Shown here: piece by piece, positions 21,726 to 34,000 of the stretch
Layout: the number at the start of each line of letters is the position of its first letter
Numbering within the stretch: the stretch's first letter is position 1
Origin: Apostichopus japonicus
Taxonomy: Eukaryota > Echinodermata > Holothuroidea > Aspidochirotida > Stichopodidae
Assembly (NCBI RefSeq): GCF_037975245.1
Contig: NC_092573.1
Location: 15,984,265 to 16,048,264, forward strand
Length of the DNA stretch: 64,000 bases
Direction of reading: 5' to 3'
The notes under the pieces: model-generated
Database searches by the model: none
The model's input: only the letters and a program-made list of their open reading frames with translations
Told to the model about the DNA's origin: nothing
Program-made: the position numbers and the translations under genes

Positions 21726-24299
21726 CCTCTTCAAACCCGTTAATGATTAAGGCAATGAAATTTGCAGAATGGATAGAATCATGAATTACCAGCTAATTAA
21801 TATTCATTAAGTTAAAAAATTGTAGAATGTTTTTATTTGATGGAATGTAATCTTATCTTGATAAAACTGACAGCTAAGGTAATGTTCCAAATATATCACA
21901 TTTCAATTGTAAGTGCATAGATTAATAGATTAATTATAATTAATTAATTGAAAAGTAAAGCTCTGCTGTTATGACATATGGAATATGTTTAAGATAACTG
22001 TTACATTGTGTGGAGGTGTACAATTGCTTTGTATTTCAGTCTTTCATTTTTTTTTTTTTTAAATCGGTGCAGGGTGACATTGGATAATACTTTAAAACAA
22101 GTGTATCACTGCTAATATTGTAGAAGGCCAAATTTTCTATTTGCATCATAATTACTGTTGTAGATTTGTAAATTGAATATCTAAAGGTTAGTATTTGAAT
22201 GCATTGTTATGCAAGAGAAATGTGATAGTGTGTGTGTGTGGGCATATGTGACACCCTGGCTCCTAACATGAAAACTCACCAAGGGTTAAGTGCATGATCT
22301 TCAAAACTTTGTACATAGATTTTTCTTAGTTTGCTTTTGGCTGCTTGTGTTATTGAGCAAAGTCAAAGGTCATTGAGTGGCAAAAATATGAAAACTTTGT
22401 TAACAAGCTTACTGAACATCTGTAGCATTGGTTGGTGGCATAGTTAGTTGTTAGGTGCCCTTTAGTGAGTACTACACTTTGATTAGTTTTGGTAGAAGTC
22501 AAAGGTCATTTGAGGTTCACAGGGAGCAAAATCTGAATAGCTGTCATAGTCTGAAAACCTTTTAAACAATCTCACTCAATGATTCTAGCTTCGACGAATC
22601 TCATTTATGGTATTTACTTTCACCTTAGCGTGTACATGACTAATGTTTCTTGAAGATGTCAAAGTTCAAGATAGGTCAAATGTCTGAAAACATTGTAAAC
22701 ATAACTCAAAAGTGAAGCTTATGTGAACCTCATAGTTGGTATGATGGTGTCTCACTGTGAGGGTTGTTGTAATTTTTCTTTAACAAGAATCGTTAAAGGG
22801 GTTGGTGGCAGAGCTGATGTGCTAGTCCAATAAGGTAAAGAAAATGTATTCTTTCGTTAATATGCAATAACTAAAAAAAGTGGCTTTCAAAGTGATTTAT
22901 ATGCAAACATTAAACTGACTATATTATTATGGTAGATTCTTGGCATCTTAAAATTGATATAAAAAGTATCCTAATTATTTGTCATATGTTTTATACATAT
23001 ACATACATAATTTCTGTAAGGTATACCTTACAGAAATTAACTTGAAGTCTAAAGGGAGAATCTTCAGTACAAATCAACAACAGAATACGCACAGGGAAAT
23101 TAGCAAAAAAAAATTATACAAAGCAAAGGAATTATTGTCTAGAACAGGATTTCAACAAATGACCTCAGTGAAATAAGTAAATAGGTAGTGAAAATCAGGA
23201 CATGAATTTTAGAAATGTTCATATTTCATTTATCAGTTATTTAAATTCATTATTATGAATATTTTATTTTTTATATAGAATGTATAATGCAAAATAACTT
23301 GAATAAGTAATTTTTTTCATGAAATTTTAAATACTGTCATGTTATTTACTGATTATTCTATATTTCTCCATATAATGCATATCAAAGTAAACAAGTGGTT
23401 ATTTGTGATTCCTGTTTCTCAAAGTAATTACTCAATCAGTACTGTAAGGATTATTTTTGTAATACATTCCTCTAAATACTTCTATGCAGTTTCTATGTGA
23501 TACATTTTGTACATTTTGGCAATTTTTTATCAGTTTTTACGGATGATATTTGTTATTTGATGGCAATCACTTTCAGCTGAAACTTATATTATTTCAAATG
23601 TATTCGCTTTCATGGTGGTTTTTTTTAGTAGTCTTTCATAGTATGGTTATGGAATATTTCACTTTTTGTAAATAATAGAAACATTTCTCAATATGTAATA
23701 ATTAGAAATATTTAGATCTGCAATTGTGTATAGCAATACTGGCCTTACATATGCTATCATGTGTATACCATGCCTCAATGAATTCAGTGATTGGTAGTAC
23801 TTATATAATATATGCTATCCTCTGTATACCATGCCTATAGGTACATTGGGTATAATAAATAAGGAGCGGGTGTCAGGCACAACTAGATATGGGATTGATA
23901 GCAAGTGAATTACCTTATATTTTTACTTTACTTTTGTTTTGCGAGGAGAGTAGGAGTAAGAATAGATTTTTATGTCAAGATATTCTTTAAAAAAGGTCGG
24001 CAGTTTTATACTAGTATGCTAGAAAAGAGTTGCATTTGCAGGATTTCAATTTATTCAACATACTCCCTGACTGATTTAGGTAGGGCCTAAACTTTTCTAG
24101 AAGGATGAGGTGCAAATGAAGGAAAAACCTTCTCTTTATATGGAAATACTTTGGAAGACCAGAAGTGCTTTCCAAAAACAGATTCCCAAATTTTAGCTCT
24201 TTCTGTAGAAATACTAGCTGTCTTTAAGACAGAATAGTTTTCCACCACCTAGTAGCATATTCTTTTTGTTTCAATGATGATCATAACCTTTGTATTCAT
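21726..24299. other. Gene-poor AT-rich stretch
   Basis: Contains degenerate AGGTCAAAGGTCA-family sequence (22220-22760) and very AT-rich DNA (22,850-23,900). No convincing exon continuing the receptor frame from 21501 was found. Confidence 0.4.
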
Positions 24300-25150
24300 G
24301 ATGGAGTATGTATGTATGTGTGTGAGTGCGTTTGTGATGCCCAGCTTGTAAACACAATATCTCATTGAGTACAAGAAGTATATTGTTTCTTGTGGAGGGC
24401 AAAGGTCATTTGGGTCACCAGAGGTCAAATTGTGAAAATCTTGTAGATACGATATCTCAAGTAGGGAAGCTTGGGCAGAGCTCATATGTAATGTTTAGAA
24501 GTACCACGTTAAGAACAAGACCCTTATTGTTTGTTGTTGAGGTCAAAGGTCATTTGGGGTCATCAGAGGTCAAATTGTGAAAACCTTTTAAACATGATAT
24601 CTCAAGAAAGGAAGCTTGGTAAGACCTCATTTAGTACAAAGGTGTATAACATTGCGTACAAAAAGACTGTTGATTTTGGTGGAGGTCAAAGGTCATTTGG
24701 GGACAGCAGGTCAAATCATGAAAGCCTTGTAAGCATAATATTGCAAGATGGGAACCTTGGAAAGATCTCATATTTGGTTTGTAGATGTACTATATCAAAT
24801 GTATGAAGCCTATTATTGCTTTTGGTGGAAGTCAAAGGTCATTTGAAGTCAGCAAGCCAAACATTTACTAGCTCCTACACTAACACACATTCCTAATCAA
24901 AATATCGCAAGTGAAGCTTGGACAGATCGCATATTTGGTATGTAATTGTACCACATTGAGTACAAGAAGCCTAATGTTGTGGGCGGAGGTCAATGGTTGT
25001 TTGAGTTCACCAGGGGTCAAGTTGTAAAAGCCATATTCTGCACAATGTTCCAACAAGGACAGATTTCATATTTAGTATGTTGATGTATCTATCACATTTA
25101 GTACAAGAAGCCTGTTGTTGAGGTCAATGGTCATTTCAGGATAGCCTGTG
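24300..25150 (+). repeat. About 145-bp tandem repeat carrying AGGTCAAAGGTCA
   Basis: Starts with a TG-rich tract and gatgcccagcttgtaaacac. Monomers then follow in which AGGTCAAAGGTCA-type words begin at 24396, 24540, 24683, 24829, 24987 and 25121. Each also has a tacaagaagcctattgtt and an aacatgatatctcaag segment. No coding function. Confidence 0.85.
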
Positions 25151-26372
25151 TCATTGTGAATTTGTTTGTCACATCACACTACTTTTCACTTTCTTACTAA
25201 GATGAAGTATGTTCAGATTCATGAAAGAAACTGCTCATGTTACATCATCGAAACCACAACGCATTTTGCATTCTTTTTTTTTTGCCATTTTTATGCAAAC
25301 TTACTATCGGTTTTGTCTAAGTTCTTGTGTTTGTTTGCTTAACGTCTTTCAATCTTCTTTTAAAGAGGGAATGCTTTACGAATGTACTCAGATGATTGGC
25401 TGTAAAATAAATATTAATTAAAAATAAAATACATAGTGAGAAGATGTTTGCAACTTGTTTAGTCATTATTCGTAGATTTCAGTCTCATTCCTTCACTTTA
25501 TCTTTGATCTGAGACCAACATTAGTTCCTCTTCCTCCTCCCAATGATTATGGATGAATGAAGCCAAAGGTAACTTGTCGTTATATCCTTGTACCAATTGC
25601 CGGCAAATTGAGTAAAACTTTCTTCCTGTACCAGAGAGTCCCACACTAAGAAAATATGCAAACAGAAGTTAGAAGATAGTAATATAAGTCTTAAACACTG
25701 TGCACAGTCTTCCCCCACCCAATCCTATCCACAGTAGTGGCATCACAGAGGGATTGGATTTGTCTCTAATAGGCCTACTCGTGGACCCCAGAACCCCTTC
25801 CAGTTTCCCCTTTCCCTAGCGAAAAAAAACTTAATACATGCCCAATGTCTGAAATTTCGATGAGATTCCACCTTTCTGACAAGAAACATCAGTTTCCATG
25901 AAATTTTTGCGTTTTATGTTGACATTTTCTAATAAACAGTCAAAATTTTGATACAAAGAAGTGATTAATATTTCTTAGATAAAATTTCAACGGAAGTTGA
26001 CAAGAATTCAAATGTCCACAAAATATCAACAGTTTATGTGAGTGGAAGAAGAATGTATCCCGTTCGCCAGTGGCTACGGGCCTGTAAGTATTAAAGATAT
26101 GAACATTTACAAATATATAATAGTACGTGCTGATAAGCTTACACACGTATTTAATCTTACTGATCCAAATGGCGATGACTTTTTAATAAATACGATTAGT
26201 CAAGATCCATACTGATGTACTAAACTTTGAGTAAACGTGGCAACTCGTTCAAAGAAATCTTGTTCTATGCTTAATATGTTTACTACTGCTTTTGAGAAGC
26301 CGATCACATCGTGCTAATACAATATGCCGTGATGATGTTTTGCTATCAGAGCCTGAAGTTTTCGTCACTTGT
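25151..26372. other. Non-coding stretch
   Basis: The segment 25210-25275 repeats 17800-17865 (aaactgctcatgt...catcgaaac...gcattttgcattct). Otherwise nothing recognisable. Confidence 0.4.
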
Positions 26373-26600
26373 AAACAAACCTCTTCACTCAGTAGTAAAC
26401 AATTTTCGTACGCTGCTCCTGGGAGGCCTAAAGGGGTCTAAAATTGCCTCAATTTACCCAATTTTTGCACCACATGTACTTCCATTCATGCTCTTCAATA
26501 TGCAAGCTAAAAAATAGATCCTGATTGATAACATATCAAAAGAGATGTTCTCTTACTTCAGTTTGGCACTTTTCCGGGCGGATTGATATAGTCTTGAATA
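26373..26600 (+). repeat. Second copy of the 85-330 sequence
   Basis: Same order of blocks as at 85-330. It abuts the truncated end of the LINE fragment at about 26595. Either a dispersed repeat or a duplicated upstream segment. Confidence 0.7.
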
Positions 26601-27600
26601 GGAGAATGCCACCTCCATGACATTATTGTCCATTTGACTTTAACTGTAAAAATAGAGGGCGTTTGACTTTTCACAGTAGGTTTGTATTTCGGTATGAGAT
26701 GAACTAAGTTGTAATCGGCTTTTCCAAGTTTCAGTAGTTGAATAGAGAGATTATCATACTCAACATACGAGTACAGCATGTCCTGGGTAACAGAATCTCC
26801 GGTTCCACAATTGATATGTTGGTAGTAATGCACACTGCCTTACTTTAAACTACAATTATTAAAGTCACCATTAATGATGGTAAGAGCGTCCATGGCTGAT
26901 CTTGAGGCCTCACTAACCCATAAACGACATTGATAGTTCCAGAGCAGCGGATTTAAACGTTGCGATGGGGAACATACACCCTGTGAATACTAATGCGTAA
27001 AAATTCCCTTGGCAGATTATAAGGTCGTAAACTAATGGTTGAAATTTCAATGTTTGTAGAGCGTGAGTGACGTTTGATAATCGCGTTATACGGGTGACAC
27101 CATTTGGCATTAACGTAGATGCAAACACTACCCCAGCTTTGTCGTTACCAGAATCAGCAGACCGATCCCCTCGTAACAATCTAAAACCGTCAATAGCAAC
27201 ACAAAACGTTAACATAAAAGAGCCTCTAAAATATGTTTTTATAACGTTAAATGTGGTGTTATAAAAACGTCGGCATAACGTTTTTATGAGATATTAATGT
27301 TATATTTTGAAATAGTAGCCTGGAAACGATTTCGTGACATATTTATTACACCACAAATAAAGTTATCAAAACAAAAGACGAAACGTTTTAATAACGTTTC
27401 AAAAACGTTTTTGTGTTTGCTGGCATGATCACTGTGATAACCTGTGAGCCAGGTCTCAGTTAAGGACAAATGTTTGCGTTGCGATCTTCTTGTTAAACTT
27501 TAATATTGGCAAAAAGTTTATCCATTTCATTGCTCAGAGAGTGTACATAACCCATTATAATCGATGAAAAATACGGTTTATATTTCTGACGGCGCGATTG
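26595..27600 (-). pseudogene. Decayed LINE (non-LTR retrotransposon) endonuclease fragment
   Basis: Reading the minus strand from 27600 down to 26595, pieces in different frames resemble the apurinic-type endonuclease region of LINE ORF2 proteins: a SLSNEMDKLFANIK segment, then LSLTETWLTG, then IDGFRLLRGDRSADSG, and finally KLGKADYNLVHLIPKYKPTV. Order and spacing are as in that family. The copy has several frameshifts and stops, lacks reverse transcriptase, and is interrupted by a small element at 27195-27424. The clade was not assigned. Confidence 0.65.
27195..27424. mobile_element. Small inverted-repeat element with AACGTT arrays, inserted in the LINE fragment
   Basis: Left end AGCAACACAAAACGTT and right end (reverse complement) GCCAGCAAACACAAAAACGT pair as imperfect terminal inverted repeats. 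Seven AACGTT or near-AACGTT palindromes lie inside. It splits the LINE endonuclease between SLTETWLTG and IDGFRLLRGD. No open frame, so non-autonomous. Confidence 0.55.
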
Positions 27601-28241
27601 TTTCCTCACCCCTCCTGCTTTACCTAATTACCTCGTTTCCTTTTTCGACTTTCCTTTGGACTGTCCATATAGCTGAATGTATACACGCCATTGTGTATAT
27701 AGGCTGACTACATAGCATGTAGCTCAGCGGACGAATAGGCCTATGACTTGAAGTCTTTCCCGGTGACAAATGAACCTGGTTGCTTTCCCCACTGAGAGCA
27801 GAGATATAAAGCGAGTAATAAAATCACAAAGACAACCCTCCAAATCATTAAAGCCATATTGCACAGACGGAATACAGAAAACTGTCCACATAAGGTATTA
27901 AAAAGACGTAAAAGAAAACGAGAAAGCAAGTGCAGTTGTGTCGCCACAAGAGCAGAACCACAAGACTGGCAGCTTCCTCCCAACTCCCTTTCAAGACACC
28001 CAATCTCTTTACCAATCCTTCTGCCCGCATTCCCTACCCTGTTTACTCTCCTGTTCTCTCCCCTGTTCCCTCCCCTACTCCCTGCCATATATCTTTCCCC
28101 TACTTCCTTCCGTCTCCTACTGCAGTCTTCACCTACCATATCTACGACCTGACCTCATCCGATCTCCCCACTCCATTCCCTGCCGTATCTTCTTTCCGAT
28201 AGTGCTGCCTTCGACCCCCCCCCCCTAGACCATTTCCGTAC
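27601..28241. other. Non-coding, includes a C/T-rich tract
   Basis: 27,990-28,230 is strongly pyrimidine-rich (cccc/tctt runs), which opens several overlapping Pro/Ser/Leu frames on + that look artefactual. No splice-bounded exon was recognised. Confidence 0.4.
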
Positions 28242-28432
28242 CCTCTTCCAAACGGCGGCGGAAGCACTTTTAATCTGGGGGGGGGGACACCGACATCAAA
28301 GGGCACTTTGCACTTCTTTTGAGACAAATGTAGGAATCTTCCGAATTAGAGTTTATTTCTTGTTAATATCTTAACAAATTTTCCATTCGAAATAGCTTTG
28401 AGTTTGACCCACAGAAATTCATTGAAAGTCAG

Positions 28433-28605
28433 GGGCGTAGCCAGGATTTGCAAAGTTGTATGCACGACTATCTGAGCGGAGCGCCACCATCAGTTGGCGC
28501 GGAGCGTACAAGAAAATTTTTGGTTTTACAGACCCCTCAGATGGCCGGAAACGGCCCTTCCCGAGTGTTCATTCTGGTTCCCTGGCCTCTTGCTAACTTG
28601 AGAGA
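28433..28605 (+). repeat. Fragment with the shared gcggagcgccacc core
   Basis: Starts CAGGGGCGTAGCCAGG, like the left ends of nearby MITEs, and has the same core as 46575, 48745 and (minus) 62230. No right terminal repeat was found. It lies inside the outer element at 28250. Confidence 0.5.
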
Positions 28606-28653
28606 CTTCAATTTTTATGTAGAAAAAGGGCACATTTTTAACCTGAGGAAAAG

Positions 28654-30706
28654 CCCAGCAAAAAATGTACCCTAATTTTACCGCGGTAAACTATGGTAAA
28701 TGTGTGGTAAATAGGGTAAATGTGTGGTAAAATTGTGGTAAAATCAACCGCGGTACATTTACCGCAGTTTTACCATGGTAATACCGCGGTAAAAGTATGG
28801 TAAAAGTGCGGTACATTTACTGCGGTAAATTTACCGCAGTTTTACCATGGTTTTACCGCGGTAAAAGTGTGGTACATTTACTACGGTAAATTTACCACAG
28901 TTTTACCATGGTATTACCGCGGTAAAAGTAGGGTAAAAGTGTGGTACATTTACCGCGGTAAATTTACCGCAGTTTTACCATGATATTACCACGGTATAAG
29001 TAGGGTAAAAGTGCGGTACATTTACTACGGTAAATTAACCACAGTTTTACCATGGTATTACCGCGGTAAAAGTAGGGTAAAAGCGTGGTACATTTACTAC
29101 GGTAAATTTACCATAGTTTTACCATGATATTACTGTAGTAAAAGTAGGGTAAGTTTATATGGTACATAAACTACATATGTGAAATTCCTACAATTGTGCC
29201 ATGATTAACCACAGTAAAAATAGGGTAAAACTATATGGTGCAATTATACTATGGTAAATTTACCATATTTGTACCATGATTTTACCACAGTAGAACATAT
29301 ATGGGTCACACTATGAAACATGATGGTACATTTACAGCAATTTTCCATGATTTTGTCCCATATTTTTGCAATACTGATATGACAAACCTTTTGTTCTATT
29401 CATATCTTAATGTTGGCAATATTAATTACCTGTGGATATTAGTTGAATAAAGAAGAGAGACAAACTGCTATTCCTATATGTTATAGTATGCATCTCTTTT
29501 CCTAAAAAATAACAAGCAGAGGATAGATACATAGAGAATTCCTTCATGGAATCCCTGATATATTTGAGAAGAGACAACAATTAATTCTTTTTTCATTATT
29601 AGGGAGAACATAAAAGCCTTTAAATGAAAAAAGAACTATATAAACTAGCACACATAAGGCATAGCTTCTGTGCCTCAACACTGTGGCACACAAAAATTGA
29701 CCAATCAGTGTCCTCAGATTTGGGTATTCTCTGTCAGGTCCATTAAATGACTTGACAAGTCTATGTATCTATGATCAGAGTACTCTTTCTATTTAAAACA
29801 ATTCTTTGAGGACAATAAGAGATGAAAAGTCCAATCTGGACTACCAATTAAGTCAAAAGAAGAGAGTCAGGAATCATACCATCTAGGGTAATTGAAATTC
29901 AACAAAGCTTTCTCATGTGTGAAACCTCCATGGATTTGATGAATTAAAAACTGTTGCATTCTTCAACTGAGGACTTACATGTCAGGCTTACAACCATTAC
30001 AATAAGGGTAAAGGCATATAGCCAAATTATGATACAGTACACTGATGGGTGAAATTCAAAGAAATATATGGTATACATGCTGATTGAAGTTAGGACAAAA
30101 TCATGCTCAATGTTAGGTAAAACTGTCCTACAATTAGTGTAAAATCATGGTAAATTGAGGTAAAACTAAGGTAAAAGCGTAGTAAATCTACGGTAAAATT
30201 GGGGTAAAAGCGTGGTAAAAGTATGGTAAATTGAGGTAAAACTAAGGTAAAAGTGTGGTAAATCTACGGTAAAATTGGGGTAAAAGAACGGTAAAACTGT
30301 GGTAAATCTAGGGTAAAAGTGTAGTAAATGCATGGTCAATCTAGGGTAAAATTGGGGTAAAAGAACGGTAAACTGTGGTAAAAGCGTGGTAAATATATGG
30401 TAAAATTGGGGTAAAAGAACGGTAAAACTGTGGTAAATTTGGGGTAAAAAGCGTAGTAAAAGTGTAGTAAAAGCGCGGTAAAAGTATGGTAACACCGTGG
30501 TAAATTGCGGTAAAATTGGGGTAAAAGTGAGGTAAAACCATGGTAAATTTGTGGTAATTTACTGCGGTAAACCGCGGTTTACCGCGTCCATAGGGCCAAA
30601 ACACCGCGGTAATGTACAACAAATTTACCGCGTTTTTACCCCGGTTTTACCGGGGTAAAAGTGTGGTATGTTACCGCGGTAAATTTGAGGTACATTTTTT
30701 CCTGGG
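28654..30706. mobile_element. 2.05 kb element with palindromic TTTACCGCGGTAAA arrays, nested
   Basis: Terminal inverted repeats CCCAGCAAAAAATGTACC (left) and CCCAGGAAAAAATGTACC (right, reverse complement) match at 17 of 18. Flanking AG occurs on both sides and only once in the uninterrupted relative at 44532-44545, so the target duplication is AG (2 bp). Both arms (28677-29340 and 30110-30690) are dense arrays of GGTAAA/TTTACC words 11-15 bp apart, many forming TTTACCGCGGTAAA palindromes. The 770-bp middle is AT-rich and holds nothing recognisable. The long frames in the right arm are artefacts of the periodicity. Confidence 0.8.
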
Positions 30707-31030
30707 AGTGGGGGGCACGTGCTCCCTGTGCCCCCCCCCGGTTCCGCCGCCCTAGCCTCTTCCTCAATTACCACTCTGCTCCTACGTAACCTTTGTTTCC
30801 CTTCCGTTACTCCCTTACCCTCCCCACCATATTCCATTCGACACTTGATTTTGCTAGCTCACTTTGTTTATCCACAGACATGCGGTTGTGATCTAGTAGT
30901 TGGTATATTACTCCCGTGGATCTAGCCTTTATATCAATGCGAGATTTGGTCAATTGTTTTAGGCCATTGATTTATGTCAGATACACAGCCAAACTGGTCT
31001 GAAAATTGACTTGCTCTCGAGTATTCCGAG

Positions 31031-31074
31031 ATGAGTAGAAGAGCTCTGTCAACGTTGTACAGCGGGGGAAGAAG
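31031..31074 (+). CDS. MRPL48: MRPL48 exon 1 (presequence)
   Basis: 14 codons plus two bases, ending AAG|GTACAC. The split AG+A codon restores Arg and leads into VLHSSMSW of exon 2. The basic, hydroxylated composition and the exact phase match are the evidence; no homology is expected in a presequence. Confidence 0.7.
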
Positions 31075-34000
31075 GTACACCATTATATAGTTTATACAAC
31101 TTGTATTCTTGTTTGAGCTTAGCATATCAATTGTTTGCAGTGTTATCATGCCGTCTAACCTACCATACTCTAGCCTACTGTTTTATAAGGCTCAGGACTA
31201 GGCTAGTTGCGCGAAATTTGCCAACTATTGGCCTAGCCTAGAACTTGTAGAAATAGAACATTGCATAGCGCTACATTCATGGCCCCTTATTCGTAACGAG
31301 AAGAGCCTATGGTAGCCTAAGTATTAATCCAAAATTTATGATAAGCTATATCTTAATTTAATCCAGGTGAATAAGCAACAGCTACTGTTATTTGACAAAA
31401 GATGGAGCAAATTGCCACAAATTTCAGCCTAGGAAAGTAGGATTGAATGTTTTTCCAATATTAAGGTTTTGGAAGAAACCAACAACTAACCTTTCATTTG
31501 CTTCTTATTCTATGACAGAACTTAGATTAACTCCATTAGTTTTATTGTAAGGTGAATTTAATTTGTCACAACTGATTATTGACCTGAGGGTTGTGATATT
31601 CTGGGTCCACAAATCTAACATCACCATCATGTTCTCTAAACTGTAAACTTTTCATCAAATAGCTATAGATATATCTCTGAAGTATTGTCTTCTGTTTTTA
31701 TTTCAAGAGTATTGCATTCATCTATGTCATGGCGTAAGATTGGCCAGTTTCAGTCTGCAAGATGCTATGCTGACAACTTTGACGAGGAAGTTGAAGAGGT
31801 AGGACATAGTAGCTAGTGCTTTGTGTATGAAATGTTTCCTAACCAAACCAGTAAATAAAATGCCATCTTTAATGTAATCTTTTCATCATTCATTGAGCGT
31901 TTTAGGGAAGCAAAACTGCATCCATAATATTCTTTGCATATATTTAGAAGATTTTGCAAGTTTTGGAGTCATGTAGTAGGAGTTTTCCATGTGTTGTAAC
32001 TTTTATTCTCACCAGAGCTCCAGAAGCACTGTCTATGCTAGTCATTGGCTACATAGTTCTTTTCAAATGTTTTTCACAAGGCCCTTCTTACTGTACGTTG
32101 TCAATGTGGGTGACCACGGTGTATTGTTGGAAGCTCCATATATGCGATGTTTACAACTCAACTTTATGTAAAAAGCTTCTTAGATTCTTTTCAAGAATTT
32201 TTGCAAGAGCAGGACAAATGTCATTAGGGTATGTTCAGTTTTAATTGTGTAGTTTCCACTTGTACAATACAGCTCTAGACTGGTGCAAGAATACTGCACA
32301 GCAAAGAAAGTTGGCAATTTTAAATGTTGTAGCCCATGGGCTATTCGGCCATGAAGTTTTGGTGCCCTCCCCACCCCCCCCCCCCCAAGAAAACATTGCA
32401 TATTACAATTAAAAATTTTCATCTTACCAATCTCCATTTGATTTTAAGGGAAGTAATAATTATAACCTTGGGCAAGTGAATTCTTCAAACTACTTTCCTT
32501 TGCCTGACCGGGCAAGTTGTTTTGAAAGTTAATGTACAGCCCTGTCACTGCATTCCAGTTGAAGTGAACTTAATTGCATTTACATTAGCAAGGAACCATT
32601 GAGCCTGATGACTTTCTGGTTTGATTCCTAGGTATTTTAGATGGTAAAATCAACATGTTATATGTACAACTATTGTATTTGGTCTACTGAAGTAACATAT
32701 TTAATTTCTGAACATACAGGTAGCCTCTTCGCATTTGATCATTTATTTTGCAGTTACGGGTGCAGCAAATTGCTGATCAAGAAATTCCACCTCCTGCTGA
32801 TGATACGGTCCATGAGGTCCTTAACATTAAAGCGTTTGGTTATGATTGTACCCTTGTGGAACATTTTGCACAGTACACACACAATTTGTCAAAGAACATG
32901 AGTCTTTCTGTGTTTGATAGGTAAGATTAAACAGTACAAGTATATGGGATGAAATATCCACTGAAATGGTAACTTTATCTATATATTGACATATTTAAGC
33001 AATATGGGATGAATCGATTCAATTCAATTTCTATGGGGCTTTTATTAACAGAACACATTATGAATTACAGGAACGTGATGAGAAGCAAAGCACAAGAAGT
33101 TACAGATTTACAGTTGGTTGATGATTGATGGTAACTTTATTGTCAAGTTTGATTTATGTAAAAAAAAATGACAGGAAATTAAGAAGGACTGTATGGTGCG
33201 ATTCACAAATATTGACCTGCTCTCATTTTCTTCTTCAGCTATGCACTTCCTGCTAAAGCTACATTAGTTCATGCAATCCAAGGAACTGGCCTGAAAGAGA
33301 AAGACAGAATAAAAGACTACACTCTTACAACTTACCAACGAGTTATACAGGTCAGCACTAACTGGACTTAACCTGCTGGGTATTTTAAATGTTATCTTTA
33401 AATGACTATGCCTAAGCAACAAACCCATGTCATTGTGTATAGGTTGGCTTTCAAATACTTGACTTCAGCAACATACCGTTGTCATTGTGTATAGGTGGGC
33501 TTTCAAAGACTACACTTGAGCAACATACCATTGTCATTGTGTATAGGTGGGCTTTCAAAGACTACACTTGAACAACATACCATTGTCATTTTGTATAGGT
33601 GGGCTTTCAAAGACTACACTTGAGCAACATACCATTGACATTGTGTATAGGTGGGCTCTCAAAAACTACACTTGAGCAACATACCATTGACATTGTGTAT
33701 AGGTGGGCTTTCAAAGACTACACTTGAGCAACATACCATTGACATTGTGTATAGGTGGGCTCTCAAAAACTACACTTGAGCAACATACCTTTGACATTGT
33801 GTATAGGTGGGCTTTCAATAATGTGGGTGATTCATGTTGCCTAAATGGGACTACTTCAGTAATACAGGTAAGCTATTACAAACTACACAATTCAATGATC
33901 TGATAGTACAGTTGGCCTATTTAGAGACAACACATTTAACGACACAGCTACAAGTATTATAGGTGAGTCATTTTACTAATATAAAAGTGATTTCATAGAA

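Larger units (their letters stand above)
28250..30755. mobile_element. hAT-like non-autonomous element, outer of a nested pair
   Basis: Ends AAACGGCGGCGGAAG and (reverse complement) CTAGGGCGGCGGAACC form inverted repeats and are flanked by a perfect 8-bp duplication CCTCTTCC (28242-28249 and 30756-30763), the hAT signature. Without the nested element it is about 450 bp. A related copy lies at 44491-45552. No transposase. Confidence 0.8.

Noticed and set aside
27859-28228. Three overlapping + frames of about 90-97 codons and a minus-strand frame
   Set aside because: The region is C/T-rich low complexity; no splice sites, domains or consistent codon pattern favour one of them.
30166-30622. Overlapping minus-strand frames of about 100 codons rich in FYxxFTTLLPQ
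   Set aside because: They follow from the GGTAAA-type periodic repeat and are open in more than one frame.
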